In this document: one piece after another, positions 27,313 to 35,348 of the stretch
How positions within the stretch are numbered: the stretch's first letter is position 1
Layout of the letters: each line of letters begins with the position of its first letter
DNA from: Promethearchaeota archaeon
GTDB taxonomy: Archaea > Asgardarchaeota > Lokiarchaeia > Sigyniarchaeales > SOKP01
NCBI GenBank assembly: GCA_018238625.1
Contig: JABCSY010000004.1
Coordinates: forward strand, 1-64,000
Length of the DNA: 64,000 nucleotides
Direction: 5' to 3'
The notes under the pieces: generated by a model
Database searches by the model: none
The model's input: only the letters and a program-made list of their open reading frames with translations
Told to the model about the DNA's origin: nothing
Program-made: the position numbers and the translations under genes

Positions 27313-27390
27313 ACTATTTATATAGGATTTTTTTTATATTTAAATTACCAAAGTCCGAAAATCGGTAATTTTAGTTGTTTAGCTAAAATT
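27313..27390 (+). promoter_or_regulatory. Promoter and structured leader of the AAA/VWA operon
   Basis: A TATA-like CTATTTATATAGG at 27313-27325 precedes two hairpins. The first has arms AATTACC (27343-27349) and GGTAATT (27364-27370), with a nested CCGA/TCGG. The second has AATTTTAG (27367-27374) and CTAAAATT (27383-27390). They share bases 27367-27370, so they cannot both form. If transcription starts near 27345, about 125 bases of leader precede the ATPase start. Control by alternative structures is possible but unproven. Confidence 0.4.
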
Positions 27391-27471
27391 GTGCCTTAAA
27401 ACATAATTCTAAAGAAATCTAATAATTAATTAAAAAATTACATTTAATCGCGTAAAAAGGAGGGGAAAATT

Positions 27472-28704
27472 ATATCTGATTCTATTTCTAAAAAAAAAAT
27501 TGAATATATCCAGCAAAATGACGAATTTGATTATTTAAAAAGCTTAATTAACTCTCTTGAAAAGGGTAATTGCGCTGGAATTTTACTACAAGGTCCACCG
27601 GGTACAGGAAAAACTTTATTGGCGATCTCGCTTGCTAAGGCGTATAAAGCCTCTTACTATATTATTGATGGGTCGCCTGACCTTGATAGAAGAGACATCG
27701 AAGGTAATTGGGAGCTTTTAAAGGGCGAAACTAAATTTAATTACGGTCCTCTTACTTTAGCCATTAAGGATGCAAATAATGAGGGAATAGCTTTTATTAT
27801 TATTAATGAAATTAACGCTATTCGCGAAAATGAACAAATATCGCTAAATTCTCTTTTATCCGAAAATCATATCAACTTAATTTCAAAGGGTTTTGAAAAA
27901 CACGAATTAAATTCTGAAAGTAAATTAATCATTATAGGAACTATGAATAAAGGGGTTATTGGTATTAATAAATTACAAGAAGCTTTTGAGGATCGCTTTA
28001 TCATAACCCCTGAAATATCTTATCCTTTAAAAAACAAAGAAATTGACATTGCGAGCCAAATCTCGGGATGTAAGAAAAAGATTGCTGAGATTGTTGTAGA
28101 TGCTGCTCGCCAAATTAGGAAACAGGCGATCCAAGATTATTCTATAACAAAAATATTTTCAACTCGCTTAGTAGTAAATTTCTGTATGTTAATTTCTCTG
28201 ATGCCCCCTAAATACTTAAAACACAACATCGAAAATGTAATCATCAATAAACTCGGAACTACTACTGAAGAGAAGAAAAGCATCGCCATGATTCTTGATG
28301 GAAAGATGTTCGAAACCAAGTTAAAGGAAGAATTAATAGATAAAAAGACAACGTTAATGAGCCGGGAATGTAAGTTAGATAAAGATTCACTCGACCAACT
28401 ACTTACTAACACTAAAGTATGTTTTACTGATTATATTAGTAAATATGGCCGATCAAATGCGTTTAGACAAAACGGAAATATAATGTGGAAATTGATTCAA
28501 TGGATGTGGTTAAATAAAAGGGAAACTTTACAAAATTATTTTCAACTGACAGAGGTTCTAAGCTTACCTACGCAATACAAACAGCAAACAGGAAAAGAAT
28601 ACATTTACAATGGAAATATAACCTTAAATTATATAAAGTGGATATACCAGAAAAAACCCGAAGAATTAAAGAATTTTATGAAGAAATTGTATCCTGTTTT
28701 ATAA
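27472..28704 (+). CDS. MoxR/CobS-like AAA+ ATPase, probable ATA start
   Basis: The first conventional start in this frame (TTG 27619) lies after the Walker A motif, so it cannot be the real one. The frame is open back to a stop at 27445-27447. A strong AAGGAGGGG at 27457-27465 sits six bases before an ATA at 27472 (ATT at 27469 is the alternative). From ATA the product has 410 residues, with Walker A GPPGTGKT (41-48), a Walker B-like IIINEIN with Asn for the usual Asp, and the sensor IIGTMN. It overlaps the VWA gene by 67 bases, the usual AAA-VWA partner arrangement. Confidence 0.8.
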   Translation: MSDSISKKKIEYIQQNDEFDYLKSLINSLEKGNCAGILLQGPPGTGKTLLAISLAKAYKASYYIIDGSPDLDRRDIEGNWELLKGETKFNYGPLTLAIKDANNEGIAFIIINEINAIRENEQISLNSLLSENHINLISKGFEKHELNSESKLIIIGTMNKGVIGINKLQEAFEDRFIITPEISYPLKNKEIDIASQISGCKKKIAEIVVDAARQIRKQAIQDYSITKIFSTRLVVNFCMLISLMPPKYLKHNIENVIINKLGTTTEEKKSIAMILDGKMFETKLKEELIDKKTTLMSRECKLDKDSLDQLLTNTKVCFTDYISKYGRSNAFRQNGNIMWKLIQWMWLNKRETLQNYFQLTEVLSLPTQYKQQTGKEYIYNGNITLNYIKWIYQKKPEELKNFMKKLYPVL

Positions 28705-30812
28705 CATATAATATATGTACATTAGCAAAAATCAGATTGAAAAGCTGTGAAATCGTGTTAACTGAATTAATAGACCTGTTTGAAAGGGATTTTACTTCCG
28801 ATGTATTAGCTTTAACCAATATTGGGAAACGAATTAGTGGAAACAAGGATATAATGATTCAGTATATAGGCAATATCCCTGCGGTTTATACTGATTGCAA
28901 ATTTATATATTTACCTAACAAATTTAAGGAGGATATAAAAGCGGCTCAAGGGCTTGTTGCTCACGAAAGCGGTCATATAGGATACGGTTCATTTGAACTA
29001 GGATTGATAAAATTGATTGATGTTCTTGCTAAAAAATACAAATTACCACCGCTCTTTATTAAAAACTTAATTAACGTCGTTGAAGATGTAAGAATTAATG
29101 GTATTAATGATAAAAAATTTCCTGGATTTTATAGAAATTTGAGGGAGTTAACAATTAAGATGTTACCACGAATTAAATCATCGATTAAATCGAACAATGA
29201 TATACTCTTATATATCAACTTGTATATGGAAGAATTCGAAGAGTTCCAAAAAAAACCATCTTTAGGAATGTTTAATCTAAGTGAAAAAGATTGGAAAGGG
29301 GTTTTGAAGGTTAAAAAATTTCTTTTAAAGTCGTTAAGCCCTAGCGCTTCTATTATTTCGTGTGATGTGTTATGTAACATTCTCAAAAAGTATTTCCCTG
29401 AAGAAAAATCGAGTTCGACACAAAAGAAAGGTAATCCCAATCCTAATATGAAACCTAATCCTAATATGAACCCCCATCCTCATATGAATACTATCAACCA
29501 TATGGAAATAAATGCTCGAAATAAAAAAAAAAAAGAAAAAACGGATTTAGATAAAATAAGCGAAAAGCTCATAGAAAAACTAAAAGATACTAAGATAAAT
29601 CCCGAGGATTTAGACGATTTAGAGGACCCTGCTGAAAAGTTAAATCCTAAAGCGAATAAAAGCCGTAAAGAAAAAGATAGGGGACAGAAAAAAAGTAAAA
29701 GCAAAAAGAAAGGAAACGGAGAAATAGATAAAGAATCTGATAAAAATAATCAAAGTAAAGATGTAAAGGAATCTGATAAACAGTTTAAAAATAGTTCTCA
29801 AGATGATGAACTTGATGATCTCATCAAGAAAAAATTTAATTTGGATGATTTAAAAAAAGATTTAAAACCAAAGAAAGAAGGTCATACCCCCATTAACAAT
29901 GAAAGAAAAAAAGATAACTTTTTAGCAGAAATTAGAAACCTTGTTAAGAACGCGGATGACGCTATGAAAGAACGACTATTGATTTTAGGGGGAGGTAAAT
30001 ATTTTATCAGTTCAAGTAAGTGTGAACGTGAAAGAAAAGTAATCAATGTTAAAATTGAAAGTCAGAAAATGTGTCCTGACACTATGACTTATGTCCAGAT
30101 TAAGTCTAATTATCAGGGGATAATCAAAAAAATGAAGTTAATTTTTGCTGACTTGAAAAATAAAGCTGCAGTTGACACGTTTCAAAAGAAAGGGAGGCTA
30201 AATAACAAATTTGTAAAGGCAGTTACCAGCGATTATCAATTTAAACAATGCTTTACAAGAAAAATTACAAAGAAAGAATTGAGGTTGCTACTAATAGTAG
30301 ATATTAGTGGAAGCATGAAAGGCGTTAAAATTCGAGCAGCAAAAATAGCCATGGTAATGTTATATGAAGCGCTTGAAGATTTGGCGAAAATTAGAATAGT
30401 TTTATTTACAGGGGGATATGACGCTTTAAATATTTTGGTGAAGGATTTTAACGAACCACTTAAATTAAGATATTTTGATAAATTTGGTTGTCACTCTACT
30501 TCTCGTCAAAATTTAGATGGAATTTCAATAAAACACGAGTCTGAAAAACTGGAAAGGAACGATCTCATAATAGTCGTATCAGATGGGCAACCCTCGGCAG
30601 ACGGGGGGTATAGCTTGTTTGATGCGATACCCGATATTCACGACGTTAGAAAACGCTTCAAAATGTTTGCGTTTTCTATAGATTCTCAAGGTGAATACTT
30701 GAACAAAATGTATGGTAAAGATTGGATACTAACAAGTTCTCGAAACGAGTTAGAGTTAGGAAACAAAATGCTGAAATTTTGCCAAATAATCGTAAAAGAG
30801 TTTTATAGATAA
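28638..30812 (+). CDS. VWA-domain protein with HExxH motif, CobT/NorD-like
   Basis: The protein has 724 residues, with a GTG start inside the upstream ATPase gene. The N-terminal region has VAHESGHIGYG (H109-E110-H113, zinc-protease-like) followed by NVVEDVRING (about 146-155), a pattern shared with NorD and CobT proteins. A long low-complexity, charged linker (about 255-440) includes repeated PNPNM-type units. The C-terminal VWA domain has MIDAS DISGS (555-559) and a SDGQPSADGG motif. With the MoxR-type ATPase it probably forms a metal-chelatase-like or chaperone complex. Whether the HExxH site is catalytic or structural is unknown. Confidence 0.75.
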   Translation: MDIPEKTRRIKEFYEEIVSCFITYNICTLAKIRLKSCEIVLTELIDLFERDFTSDVLALTNIGKRISGNKDIMIQYIGNIPAVYTDCKFIYLPNKFKEDIKAAQGLVAHESGHIGYGSFELGLIKLIDVLAKKYKLPPLFIKNLINVVEDVRINGINDKKFPGFYRNLRELTIKMLPRIKSSIKSNNDILLYINLYMEEFEEFQKKPSLGMFNLSEKDWKGVLKVKKFLLKSLSPSASIISCDVLCNILKKYFPEEKSSSTQKKGNPNPNMKPNPNMNPHPHMNTINHMEINARNKKKKEKTDLDKISEKLIEKLKDTKINPEDLDDLEDPAEKLNPKANKSRKEKDRGQKKSKSKKKGNGEIDKESDKNNQSKDVKESDKQFKNSSQDDELDDLIKKKFNLDDLKKDLKPKKEGHTPINNERKKDNFLAEIRNLVKNADDAMKERLLILGGGKYFISSSKCERERKVINVKIESQKMCPDTMTYVQIKSNYQGIIKKMKLIFADLKNKAAVDTFQKKGRLNNKFVKAVTSDYQFKQCFTRKITKKELRLLLIVDISGSMKGVKIRAAKIAMVMLYEALEDLAKIRIVLFTGGYDALNILVKDFNEPLKLRYFDKFGCHSTSRQNLDGISIKHESEKLERNDLIIVVSDGQPSADGGYSLFDAIPDIHDVRKRFKMFAFSIDSQGEYLNKMYGKDWILTSSRNELELGNKMLKFCQIIVKEFYR

Positions 30813-30839
30813 AGTTAAATTAATAATTTATTTCATAAC

Positions 30840-31601
30840 TTATAAATACTTTTTCAACCACTTTACCGTAGGATTTATAAATTCTATCAGAAATTTTGCA
30901 TCAAAATCATGGGTTGCGTTTTGTATTTCTACAAGTTTATGATTCTCATCTTTCGGTAACATTTGGAATGCTTTTCTTGTAAGTTCTAGGGGAACTGCTT
31001 CGTCCGAGGTGCCTTGTACTATAAGAGTAGGAGGAACTAGTTTCTTTAAAGAAGGTTTTATCCGAAATTGTGCAAAATTTGTCATAAAACTAAGATCAAT
31101 AACGATAGGCTCACCATCTCCCGATGATGGAATTTTTACAGGTCCTTTGTTTAAATCCTTAAACCAATCAGTTTGATCTTCTGATGAATGGACAAAGAAG
31201 TACGGTGCCCAAAATATATAAGTAATAATACCGGATAAATTTGCTTTTAAAACAGTAGGACCACCATATGAAAGACCCAATACAGCAATTCTTGAATATC
31301 CTTGATTCTGTACCCAACTATAAACATTTTCGAGATCAGTAGCTTGTTTAGATAATGTAATTGGTTCTCTTTTATTTTCACCAGAGCCCGAGAAATCAAA
31401 TATAAGTACATCGTAACCCTCTTTATTTAACGCTTTAGCGGTCTCAGGAAAGCGTCCCAACTCATATTTATCACCTGTAAATCCATGACACATTATAAGA
31501 ATGGGGGGTTTTGCAGAGTTATTTTCTTCTGATGTTATGAATAATACTCCGTGAAGCTCATTCCCATTCGTACTGGGGATTAGTACTTTTCTCTCTTCCA
31601 T
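30840..31601 (-). CDS. Alpha/beta hydrolase
   Basis: The protein has 253 residues. The nucleophile elbow is LGLSYGG (about 114-120); an HGFTGDK oxyanion-region motif follows ILIMCHGF, and QNATHDFDAKF near the C-terminus supplies the catalytic His. GTSDEAVP is the usual acid-residue loop. It has no signal peptide. The substrate class (ester, lipid, peptide) is not determinable. It is convergent with the VWA gene. Confidence 0.85.
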   Translation of the reverse strand: MEERKVLIPSTNGNELHGVLFITSEENNSAKPPILIMCHGFTGDKYELGRFPETAKALNKEGYDVLIFDFSGSGENKREPITLSKQATDLENVYSWVQNQGYSRIAVLGLSYGGPTVLKANLSGIITYIFWAPYFFVHSSEDQTDWFKDLNKGPVKIPSSGDGEPIVIDLSFMTNFAQFRIKPSLKKLVPPTLIVQGTSDEAVPLELTRKAFQMLPKDENHKLVEIQNATHDFDAKFLIEFINPTVKWLKKYL

Positions 31602-31752
31602 AGAAATTACCTAATACATGAAAAATGTATAACAAACGTAATGATTTTAAAGTAGAATCATTTTTAAAATTAATTTTTAAATGAATATTTCTAAGCAAAA
31701 AATCTTAAATAAAACTGATCCCTTGTTAAAATAATTATTAAATAAGATTAAT

Positions 31753-32598
31753 GTGGAAATTATGACTGAAGAATATGCTGATTTAAATGGAGTTAAAATT
31801 TGTTATGAAATTTACGGAGAGGGATATCCGTTATTTTTTATTCATGGATTTGGAGCGAAAAAGGAATCTTGGATAGCTCAAGTACCTGAGTTATCTAAAC
31901 ATTTTAAAGTCATCCGACTTGACAATCGCGGGGCGGGAAAATCAGATAGACCCGAAACAGAATACACCATGGAAATATTTGCTGATGATATTAAAAACCT
32001 TATGGACCATCTTGGAATTGAAAAAGCAAATGTGTGCGGGTGGTCACTTGGAGGGATGATAGTTCAGAATTTTGTTTTAAAATACCCTAATAGAGTAAAC
32101 AAAGTAATTTTAATTAATACTAATTTCGGTTTCCCTGATGCCTCAGGACCAGAAGTCTATAAAAATATGCGTCTTAGCGAGTTAGAGGCGAAAAAGGTGG
32201 ATCCCGCCAAAGCATGGTGGTCTGGAACCCGTTCAAGTTTCTATATAAAATTTAGGAAACAGATGGAAGCGAACCCTTCAAAAAAGTGGTATGGCGTATG
32301 GTCCGCAGAAGATTTAATAAAGGAGAGTGCAATTAACCCACCTACAGCTAAAGACATTAATATGCAAGCTGGAGCATTAAAAACCCACAACACATTCGAT
32401 AGATTGGATACCATAAAAAATCCAACGCTATTACTTACTGCTTCTCACGATAAGTTAACTCCAAAAGCATCAATGGAACAGATTCATAAAAAAATACCTA
32501 ATAGTACTCTTGTAATTATTGACAAAGCTGGTCATAGCAGCCCTCTTGAAAAAACTCCAGAAGTTAACCAAAATATTATTGAATTTTTAAAATCATAA
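31753..32598 (+). CDS. Alpha/beta hydrolase
   Basis: The protein has 281 residues, opening with GTG at 31753; ATG at 31762 is also possible. HGFGAKKESW (oxyanion region), the nucleophile elbow CGWSLGG (about 96-102), the acid loop ASHDKLTP and the catalytic His in DKAGHSSPLEK are all present. It belongs to the haloperoxidase/esterase/lactonase-like group. It is unrelated in detail to the neighbouring hydrolase, so this is not a tandem duplication. Confidence 0.87.
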   Translation: MEIMTEEYADLNGVKICYEIYGEGYPLFFIHGFGAKKESWIAQVPELSKHFKVIRLDNRGAGKSDRPETEYTMEIFADDIKNLMDHLGIEKANVCGWSLGGMIVQNFVLKYPNRVNKVILINTNFGFPDASGPEVYKNMRLSELEAKKVDPAKAWWSGTRSSFYIKFRKQMEANPSKKWYGVWSAEDLIKESAINPPTAKDINMQAGALKTHNTFDRLDTIKNPTLLLTASHDKLTPKASMEQIHKKIPNSTLVIIDKAGHSSPLEKTPEVNQNIIEFLKS

Positions 32599-32676
32599 TT
32601 TTTCCTTTTTTTAGATTTATTTTTTTCCAATTTTTTAAGAAAATTAGATTAAAACATCTCGAACGCATTAAAGCTA

Positions 32677-33894
32677 TTAAATAGAAGATAATTTTTCATT
32701 TATTTCGTTTTTATGTGTGAAAATTTTCTGGAAAGATATAATAAATGCTGGAAACGCAATAATTGCGACGACGATTCCTAACCAATAAGGTGGGAGCGTA
32801 TCAAGTATGAAAGGTCCTAATAACGGGCCAATTATTTGAGCAAGACTGTCTAAAGCAGAAGAAATACCATTTATTTTACCTTGTTCCTGAGGAGATGCTG
32901 TTTGGGTAATTTTACTAAGCATGGGACCCCGGGTTAAGGAGGCTGCAAAACTAATAAACATCATAAGAATAAAAAGAACAAAAATATTTGTTGAAAAACC
33001 CAATAAGAAAAAGCAGACTAGAAATGTAGCTAAACCCAAACGTATAGCATTATCTTCCCCAAGTTTCCTAATAGTTGGTTTAAAAAGAGTAAATCTTATT
33101 CCTGTCCGAAATATTCCAGACGTCATAAATAAGATTGAAATGTCGATTGGCGTAAGATCTAGAACGCTAACACTGAAAAAAGAAAGGGAAGACATTACAA
33201 TGGTAAAGGAGATTGTATGAAAGGCCCAGAGAGTTAGAATAGAGAGAGCACTTTTATTATCTCTTATTTTAGGCAAAACTTCAAATTTGTTTTCATGAGG
33301 TTGAATCCTTTTTTCCTTCGGCCATGTCTCTTCCAACATAGCTAGCGTAACAATAATTGTAATTACTGTTAGACCAGCTGCAAATAATCCAGGTCCTAAA
33401 AGACCAAACCACGTAAAAAGAACACCCCCAATTGCTGGTCCTATTAGAGATGCTAACACATGGGCGATCCCAACGTTAGCCATTTGAATACCTCTATCTT
33501 TTGGTGGAACTTTATCGCTTATGATAGCTTTAGCAATTGGAAAATTTCCTCCAAATATTCCATCAATCATGCGTGCTAAAAATAACATCCATAATGTGTT
33601 TGAAAAAGCGGTTAATATAAACGCTAAACATGTGCCGAATTGAGAAATCAAAAGTAATGGTTTTCTCCCATATTTATCGCTAAGTTTTGCTAAAATTGGT
33701 CCAAAAATAAAACTGAACATTGCATTAACAGAAAATATTAATCCGATCATTGTCATAGAAGTATTAAAGAGTTCACTAAAGAATCCTACCATAGGAAAGA
33801 AAAGCGTGAACCCCAACACATCAATGAAAATAGCAATCCATAAAGGCGTTAATATTCGATATTTGAATAGTTTTCTATTGTTATTTTCGGTCAT
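32677..33894 (-). CDS. Major facilitator superfamily transporter (DHA1 drug-exporter type)
   Basis: The protein has 405 residues and about 12 hydrophobic segments. MFS motif A is intact: LAKLSDKYGRKPLL (about 69-82). A second-half equivalent follows segment 8. It is probably a proton-driven exporter of small molecules of the tetracycline/multidrug type. The gene stands alone on the minus strand; the 314-base gap to the next gene shows no obvious regulator. Confidence 0.88.
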   Translation of the reverse strand: MTENNNRKLFKYRILTPLWIAIFIDVLGFTLFFPMVGFFSELFNTSMTMIGLIFSVNAMFSFIFGPILAKLSDKYGRKPLLLISQFGTCLAFILTAFSNTLWMLFLARMIDGIFGGNFPIAKAIISDKVPPKDRGIQMANVGIAHVLASLIGPAIGGVLFTWFGLLGPGLFAAGLTVITIIVTLAMLEETWPKEKRIQPHENKFEVLPKIRDNKSALSILTLWAFHTISFTIVMSSLSFFSVSVLDLTPIDISILFMTSGIFRTGIRFTLFKPTIRKLGEDNAIRLGLATFLVCFFLLGFSTNIFVLFILMMFISFAASLTRGPMLSKITQTASPQEQGKINGISSALDSLAQIIGPLLGPFILDTLPPYWLGIVVAIIAFPAFIISFQKIFTHKNEINEKLSSI

Positions 33895-34208
33895 ATTTTA
33901 ATATTCCTAAATTATTTTAAGAAGAATAAGACAAGAATGCTCTTAATATTCCCTAAACTTATCAAATAAAATAGACGATGACTATTAAATTATATTAAAA
34001 AAGATTTTGAATTTTTATATTAGATGAGATTTTAGCCTAAGTAATTTTACTTTTAAGCCTCTCTATTTCAATAATTTTATATGTTAATACCAGATGATTA
34101 ATCTAGCAAAAAAAAGTTAAAGTTTGTTTATCGTCTTTCAAAAAGAGGTTAATTTTAAAATTCATTAGAGTTATTTTGTTTTTAAGAAAAAAAAAAGAAT
34201 CGTAATTA
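33895..34208. other. Intergenic region between divergent MFS and gelsolin-SAP genes
   Basis: This is 314 bases of AT-rich sequence between two divergent genes. It must hold both promoters. I see no open frame of note, no strong dyad and no RNA gene. Confidence 0.5.
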
Positions 34209-35318
34209 ATGATGTCTGAAACCTATGAAAACTTTATGATTTATGGATTAGAAAGTACTGGCGAAAAAGTTAGGTTAGATATTACCGAAGAAGATTTTCG
34301 CGCTAATAATGGAACGAACGTATTAAATCCTTACCAAGTACTAGTTATCGTAAAAGAAGGGTTAAGGAGAATCTATATTTGGAAGGGGGTTGAGTCCCCC
34401 GTTAGAAAAAAATTTATTGCGTCGCAAGTCGCCGCACAATTACAAAACGATTTAGTCGTTAATGGTCATTTTCATAGATGTAAGATAATTTCGGTTGACC
34501 AAGGAGACGAACCACGCGATTTCTTGAGAGCGTTTGATTTTGAATCGATAGAAATTCAAGAGATCTCGGAAGCTTACAAAAGCGAGTTTAGACAGATTCA
34601 ACCTATATCTATGGGTAAAGAAAAGAAGGTTTATCAATGGGGGGGACCTCCTCCTGCTTTAAAAGCTAATAGTACGATTAGTAAAAAAGTAAAAGAATCC
34701 GATAGAGAAATTACGCTAAAAAGTAAAGACCCTATTAAACCCCCCGAATTAGATACTAGGAAAATTATCGAAAAGATTGTAAAAAATGAGGTTCCAACCA
34801 ATTTCAAGCGTCAAAATTTGATTTTAGGTAACTTCGAAATTTACGGAGCAGTTATCAAGAAAGCTAAAATTTTCGGAAAAGAAGTGGAAGAGGTCGATTG
34901 GGAGCCAGTTAACTCCTTACCTCACGATATAGTCGAGTTAGATAATCGAACTTTAAGAATTTATTTCGATGGAGAAAATGGGACGATTGAAGGGCTAGAA
35001 ATACTCCAAAAAACGAGCGCCCCTCAAATTGAAGAAAAAAAGGATAACAAATTAGACTATAATAAATGGACGGTAAAAGAATTGAAGCAATATTGCCAAG
35101 AAAGCGACATAAAAATACCTTCGTCGTATAAAAAAGCAGATATTATAAAGCTTATTCAATACGGACCCACTCTAGATGCTATTGACCAGAAGATTGACTA
35201 TAACAAGTGGACGGTAAAGCTATTAAAGGAGTTTTGTCAAAAAAATGATATTAAGGTGCTAACTTCTTATAGAAAAGCAGACTTAGTACGAATTGTGAAA
35301 GAATATAATGAAAAATAA
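34209..35318 (+). CDS. Gelsolin-domain protein with two C-terminal SAP-like domains
   Basis: The protein has 369 residues, with ATG at 34209 or 34212. Residues about 20-112 match the gelsolin fold: LNPYQVLVIVKEGLRRIYIW (39-58) followed by KG, and later the signature VDQGDEPRDFLRAF (96-109). An unrecognised beta-rich domain (about 205-275) follows. Two similar SAP-like helical repeats close the protein: DYNKWTVKELKQYCQ (about 283-297) and DYNKWTVKLLKEFCQ (about 330-344), each ending with a K-A-D hydrophobic helix. Gelsolin domains bind actin in eukaryotes and in Asgard archaea; SAP domains usually bind nucleic acid. The combination is unusual. Confidence 0.75.
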   Translation: MMSETYENFMIYGLESTGEKVRLDITEEDFRANNGTNVLNPYQVLVIVKEGLRRIYIWKGVESPVRKKFIASQVAAQLQNDLVVNGHFHRCKIISVDQGDEPRDFLRAFDFESIEIQEISEAYKSEFRQIQPISMGKEKKVYQWGGPPPALKANSTISKKVKESDREITLKSKDPIKPPELDTRKIIEKIVKNEVPTNFKRQNLILGNFEIYGAVIKKAKIFGKEVEEVDWEPVNSLPHDIVELDNRTLRIYFDGENGTIEGLEILQKTSAPQIEEKKDNKLDYNKWTVKELKQYCQESDIKIPSSYKKADIIKLIQYGPTLDAIDQKIDYNKWTVKLLKEFCQKNDIKVLTSYRKADLVRIVKEYNEK

Positions 35319-35348
35319 TAGATAAAAAAAATACTATATTAAATTTAC

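Noticed and set aside
29440-29520. Short PNPNM-like repeats in the VWA protein as a possible DNA repeat element
   Set aside because: They are in frame within the low-complexity linker of the protein and are best seen as a protein repeat.
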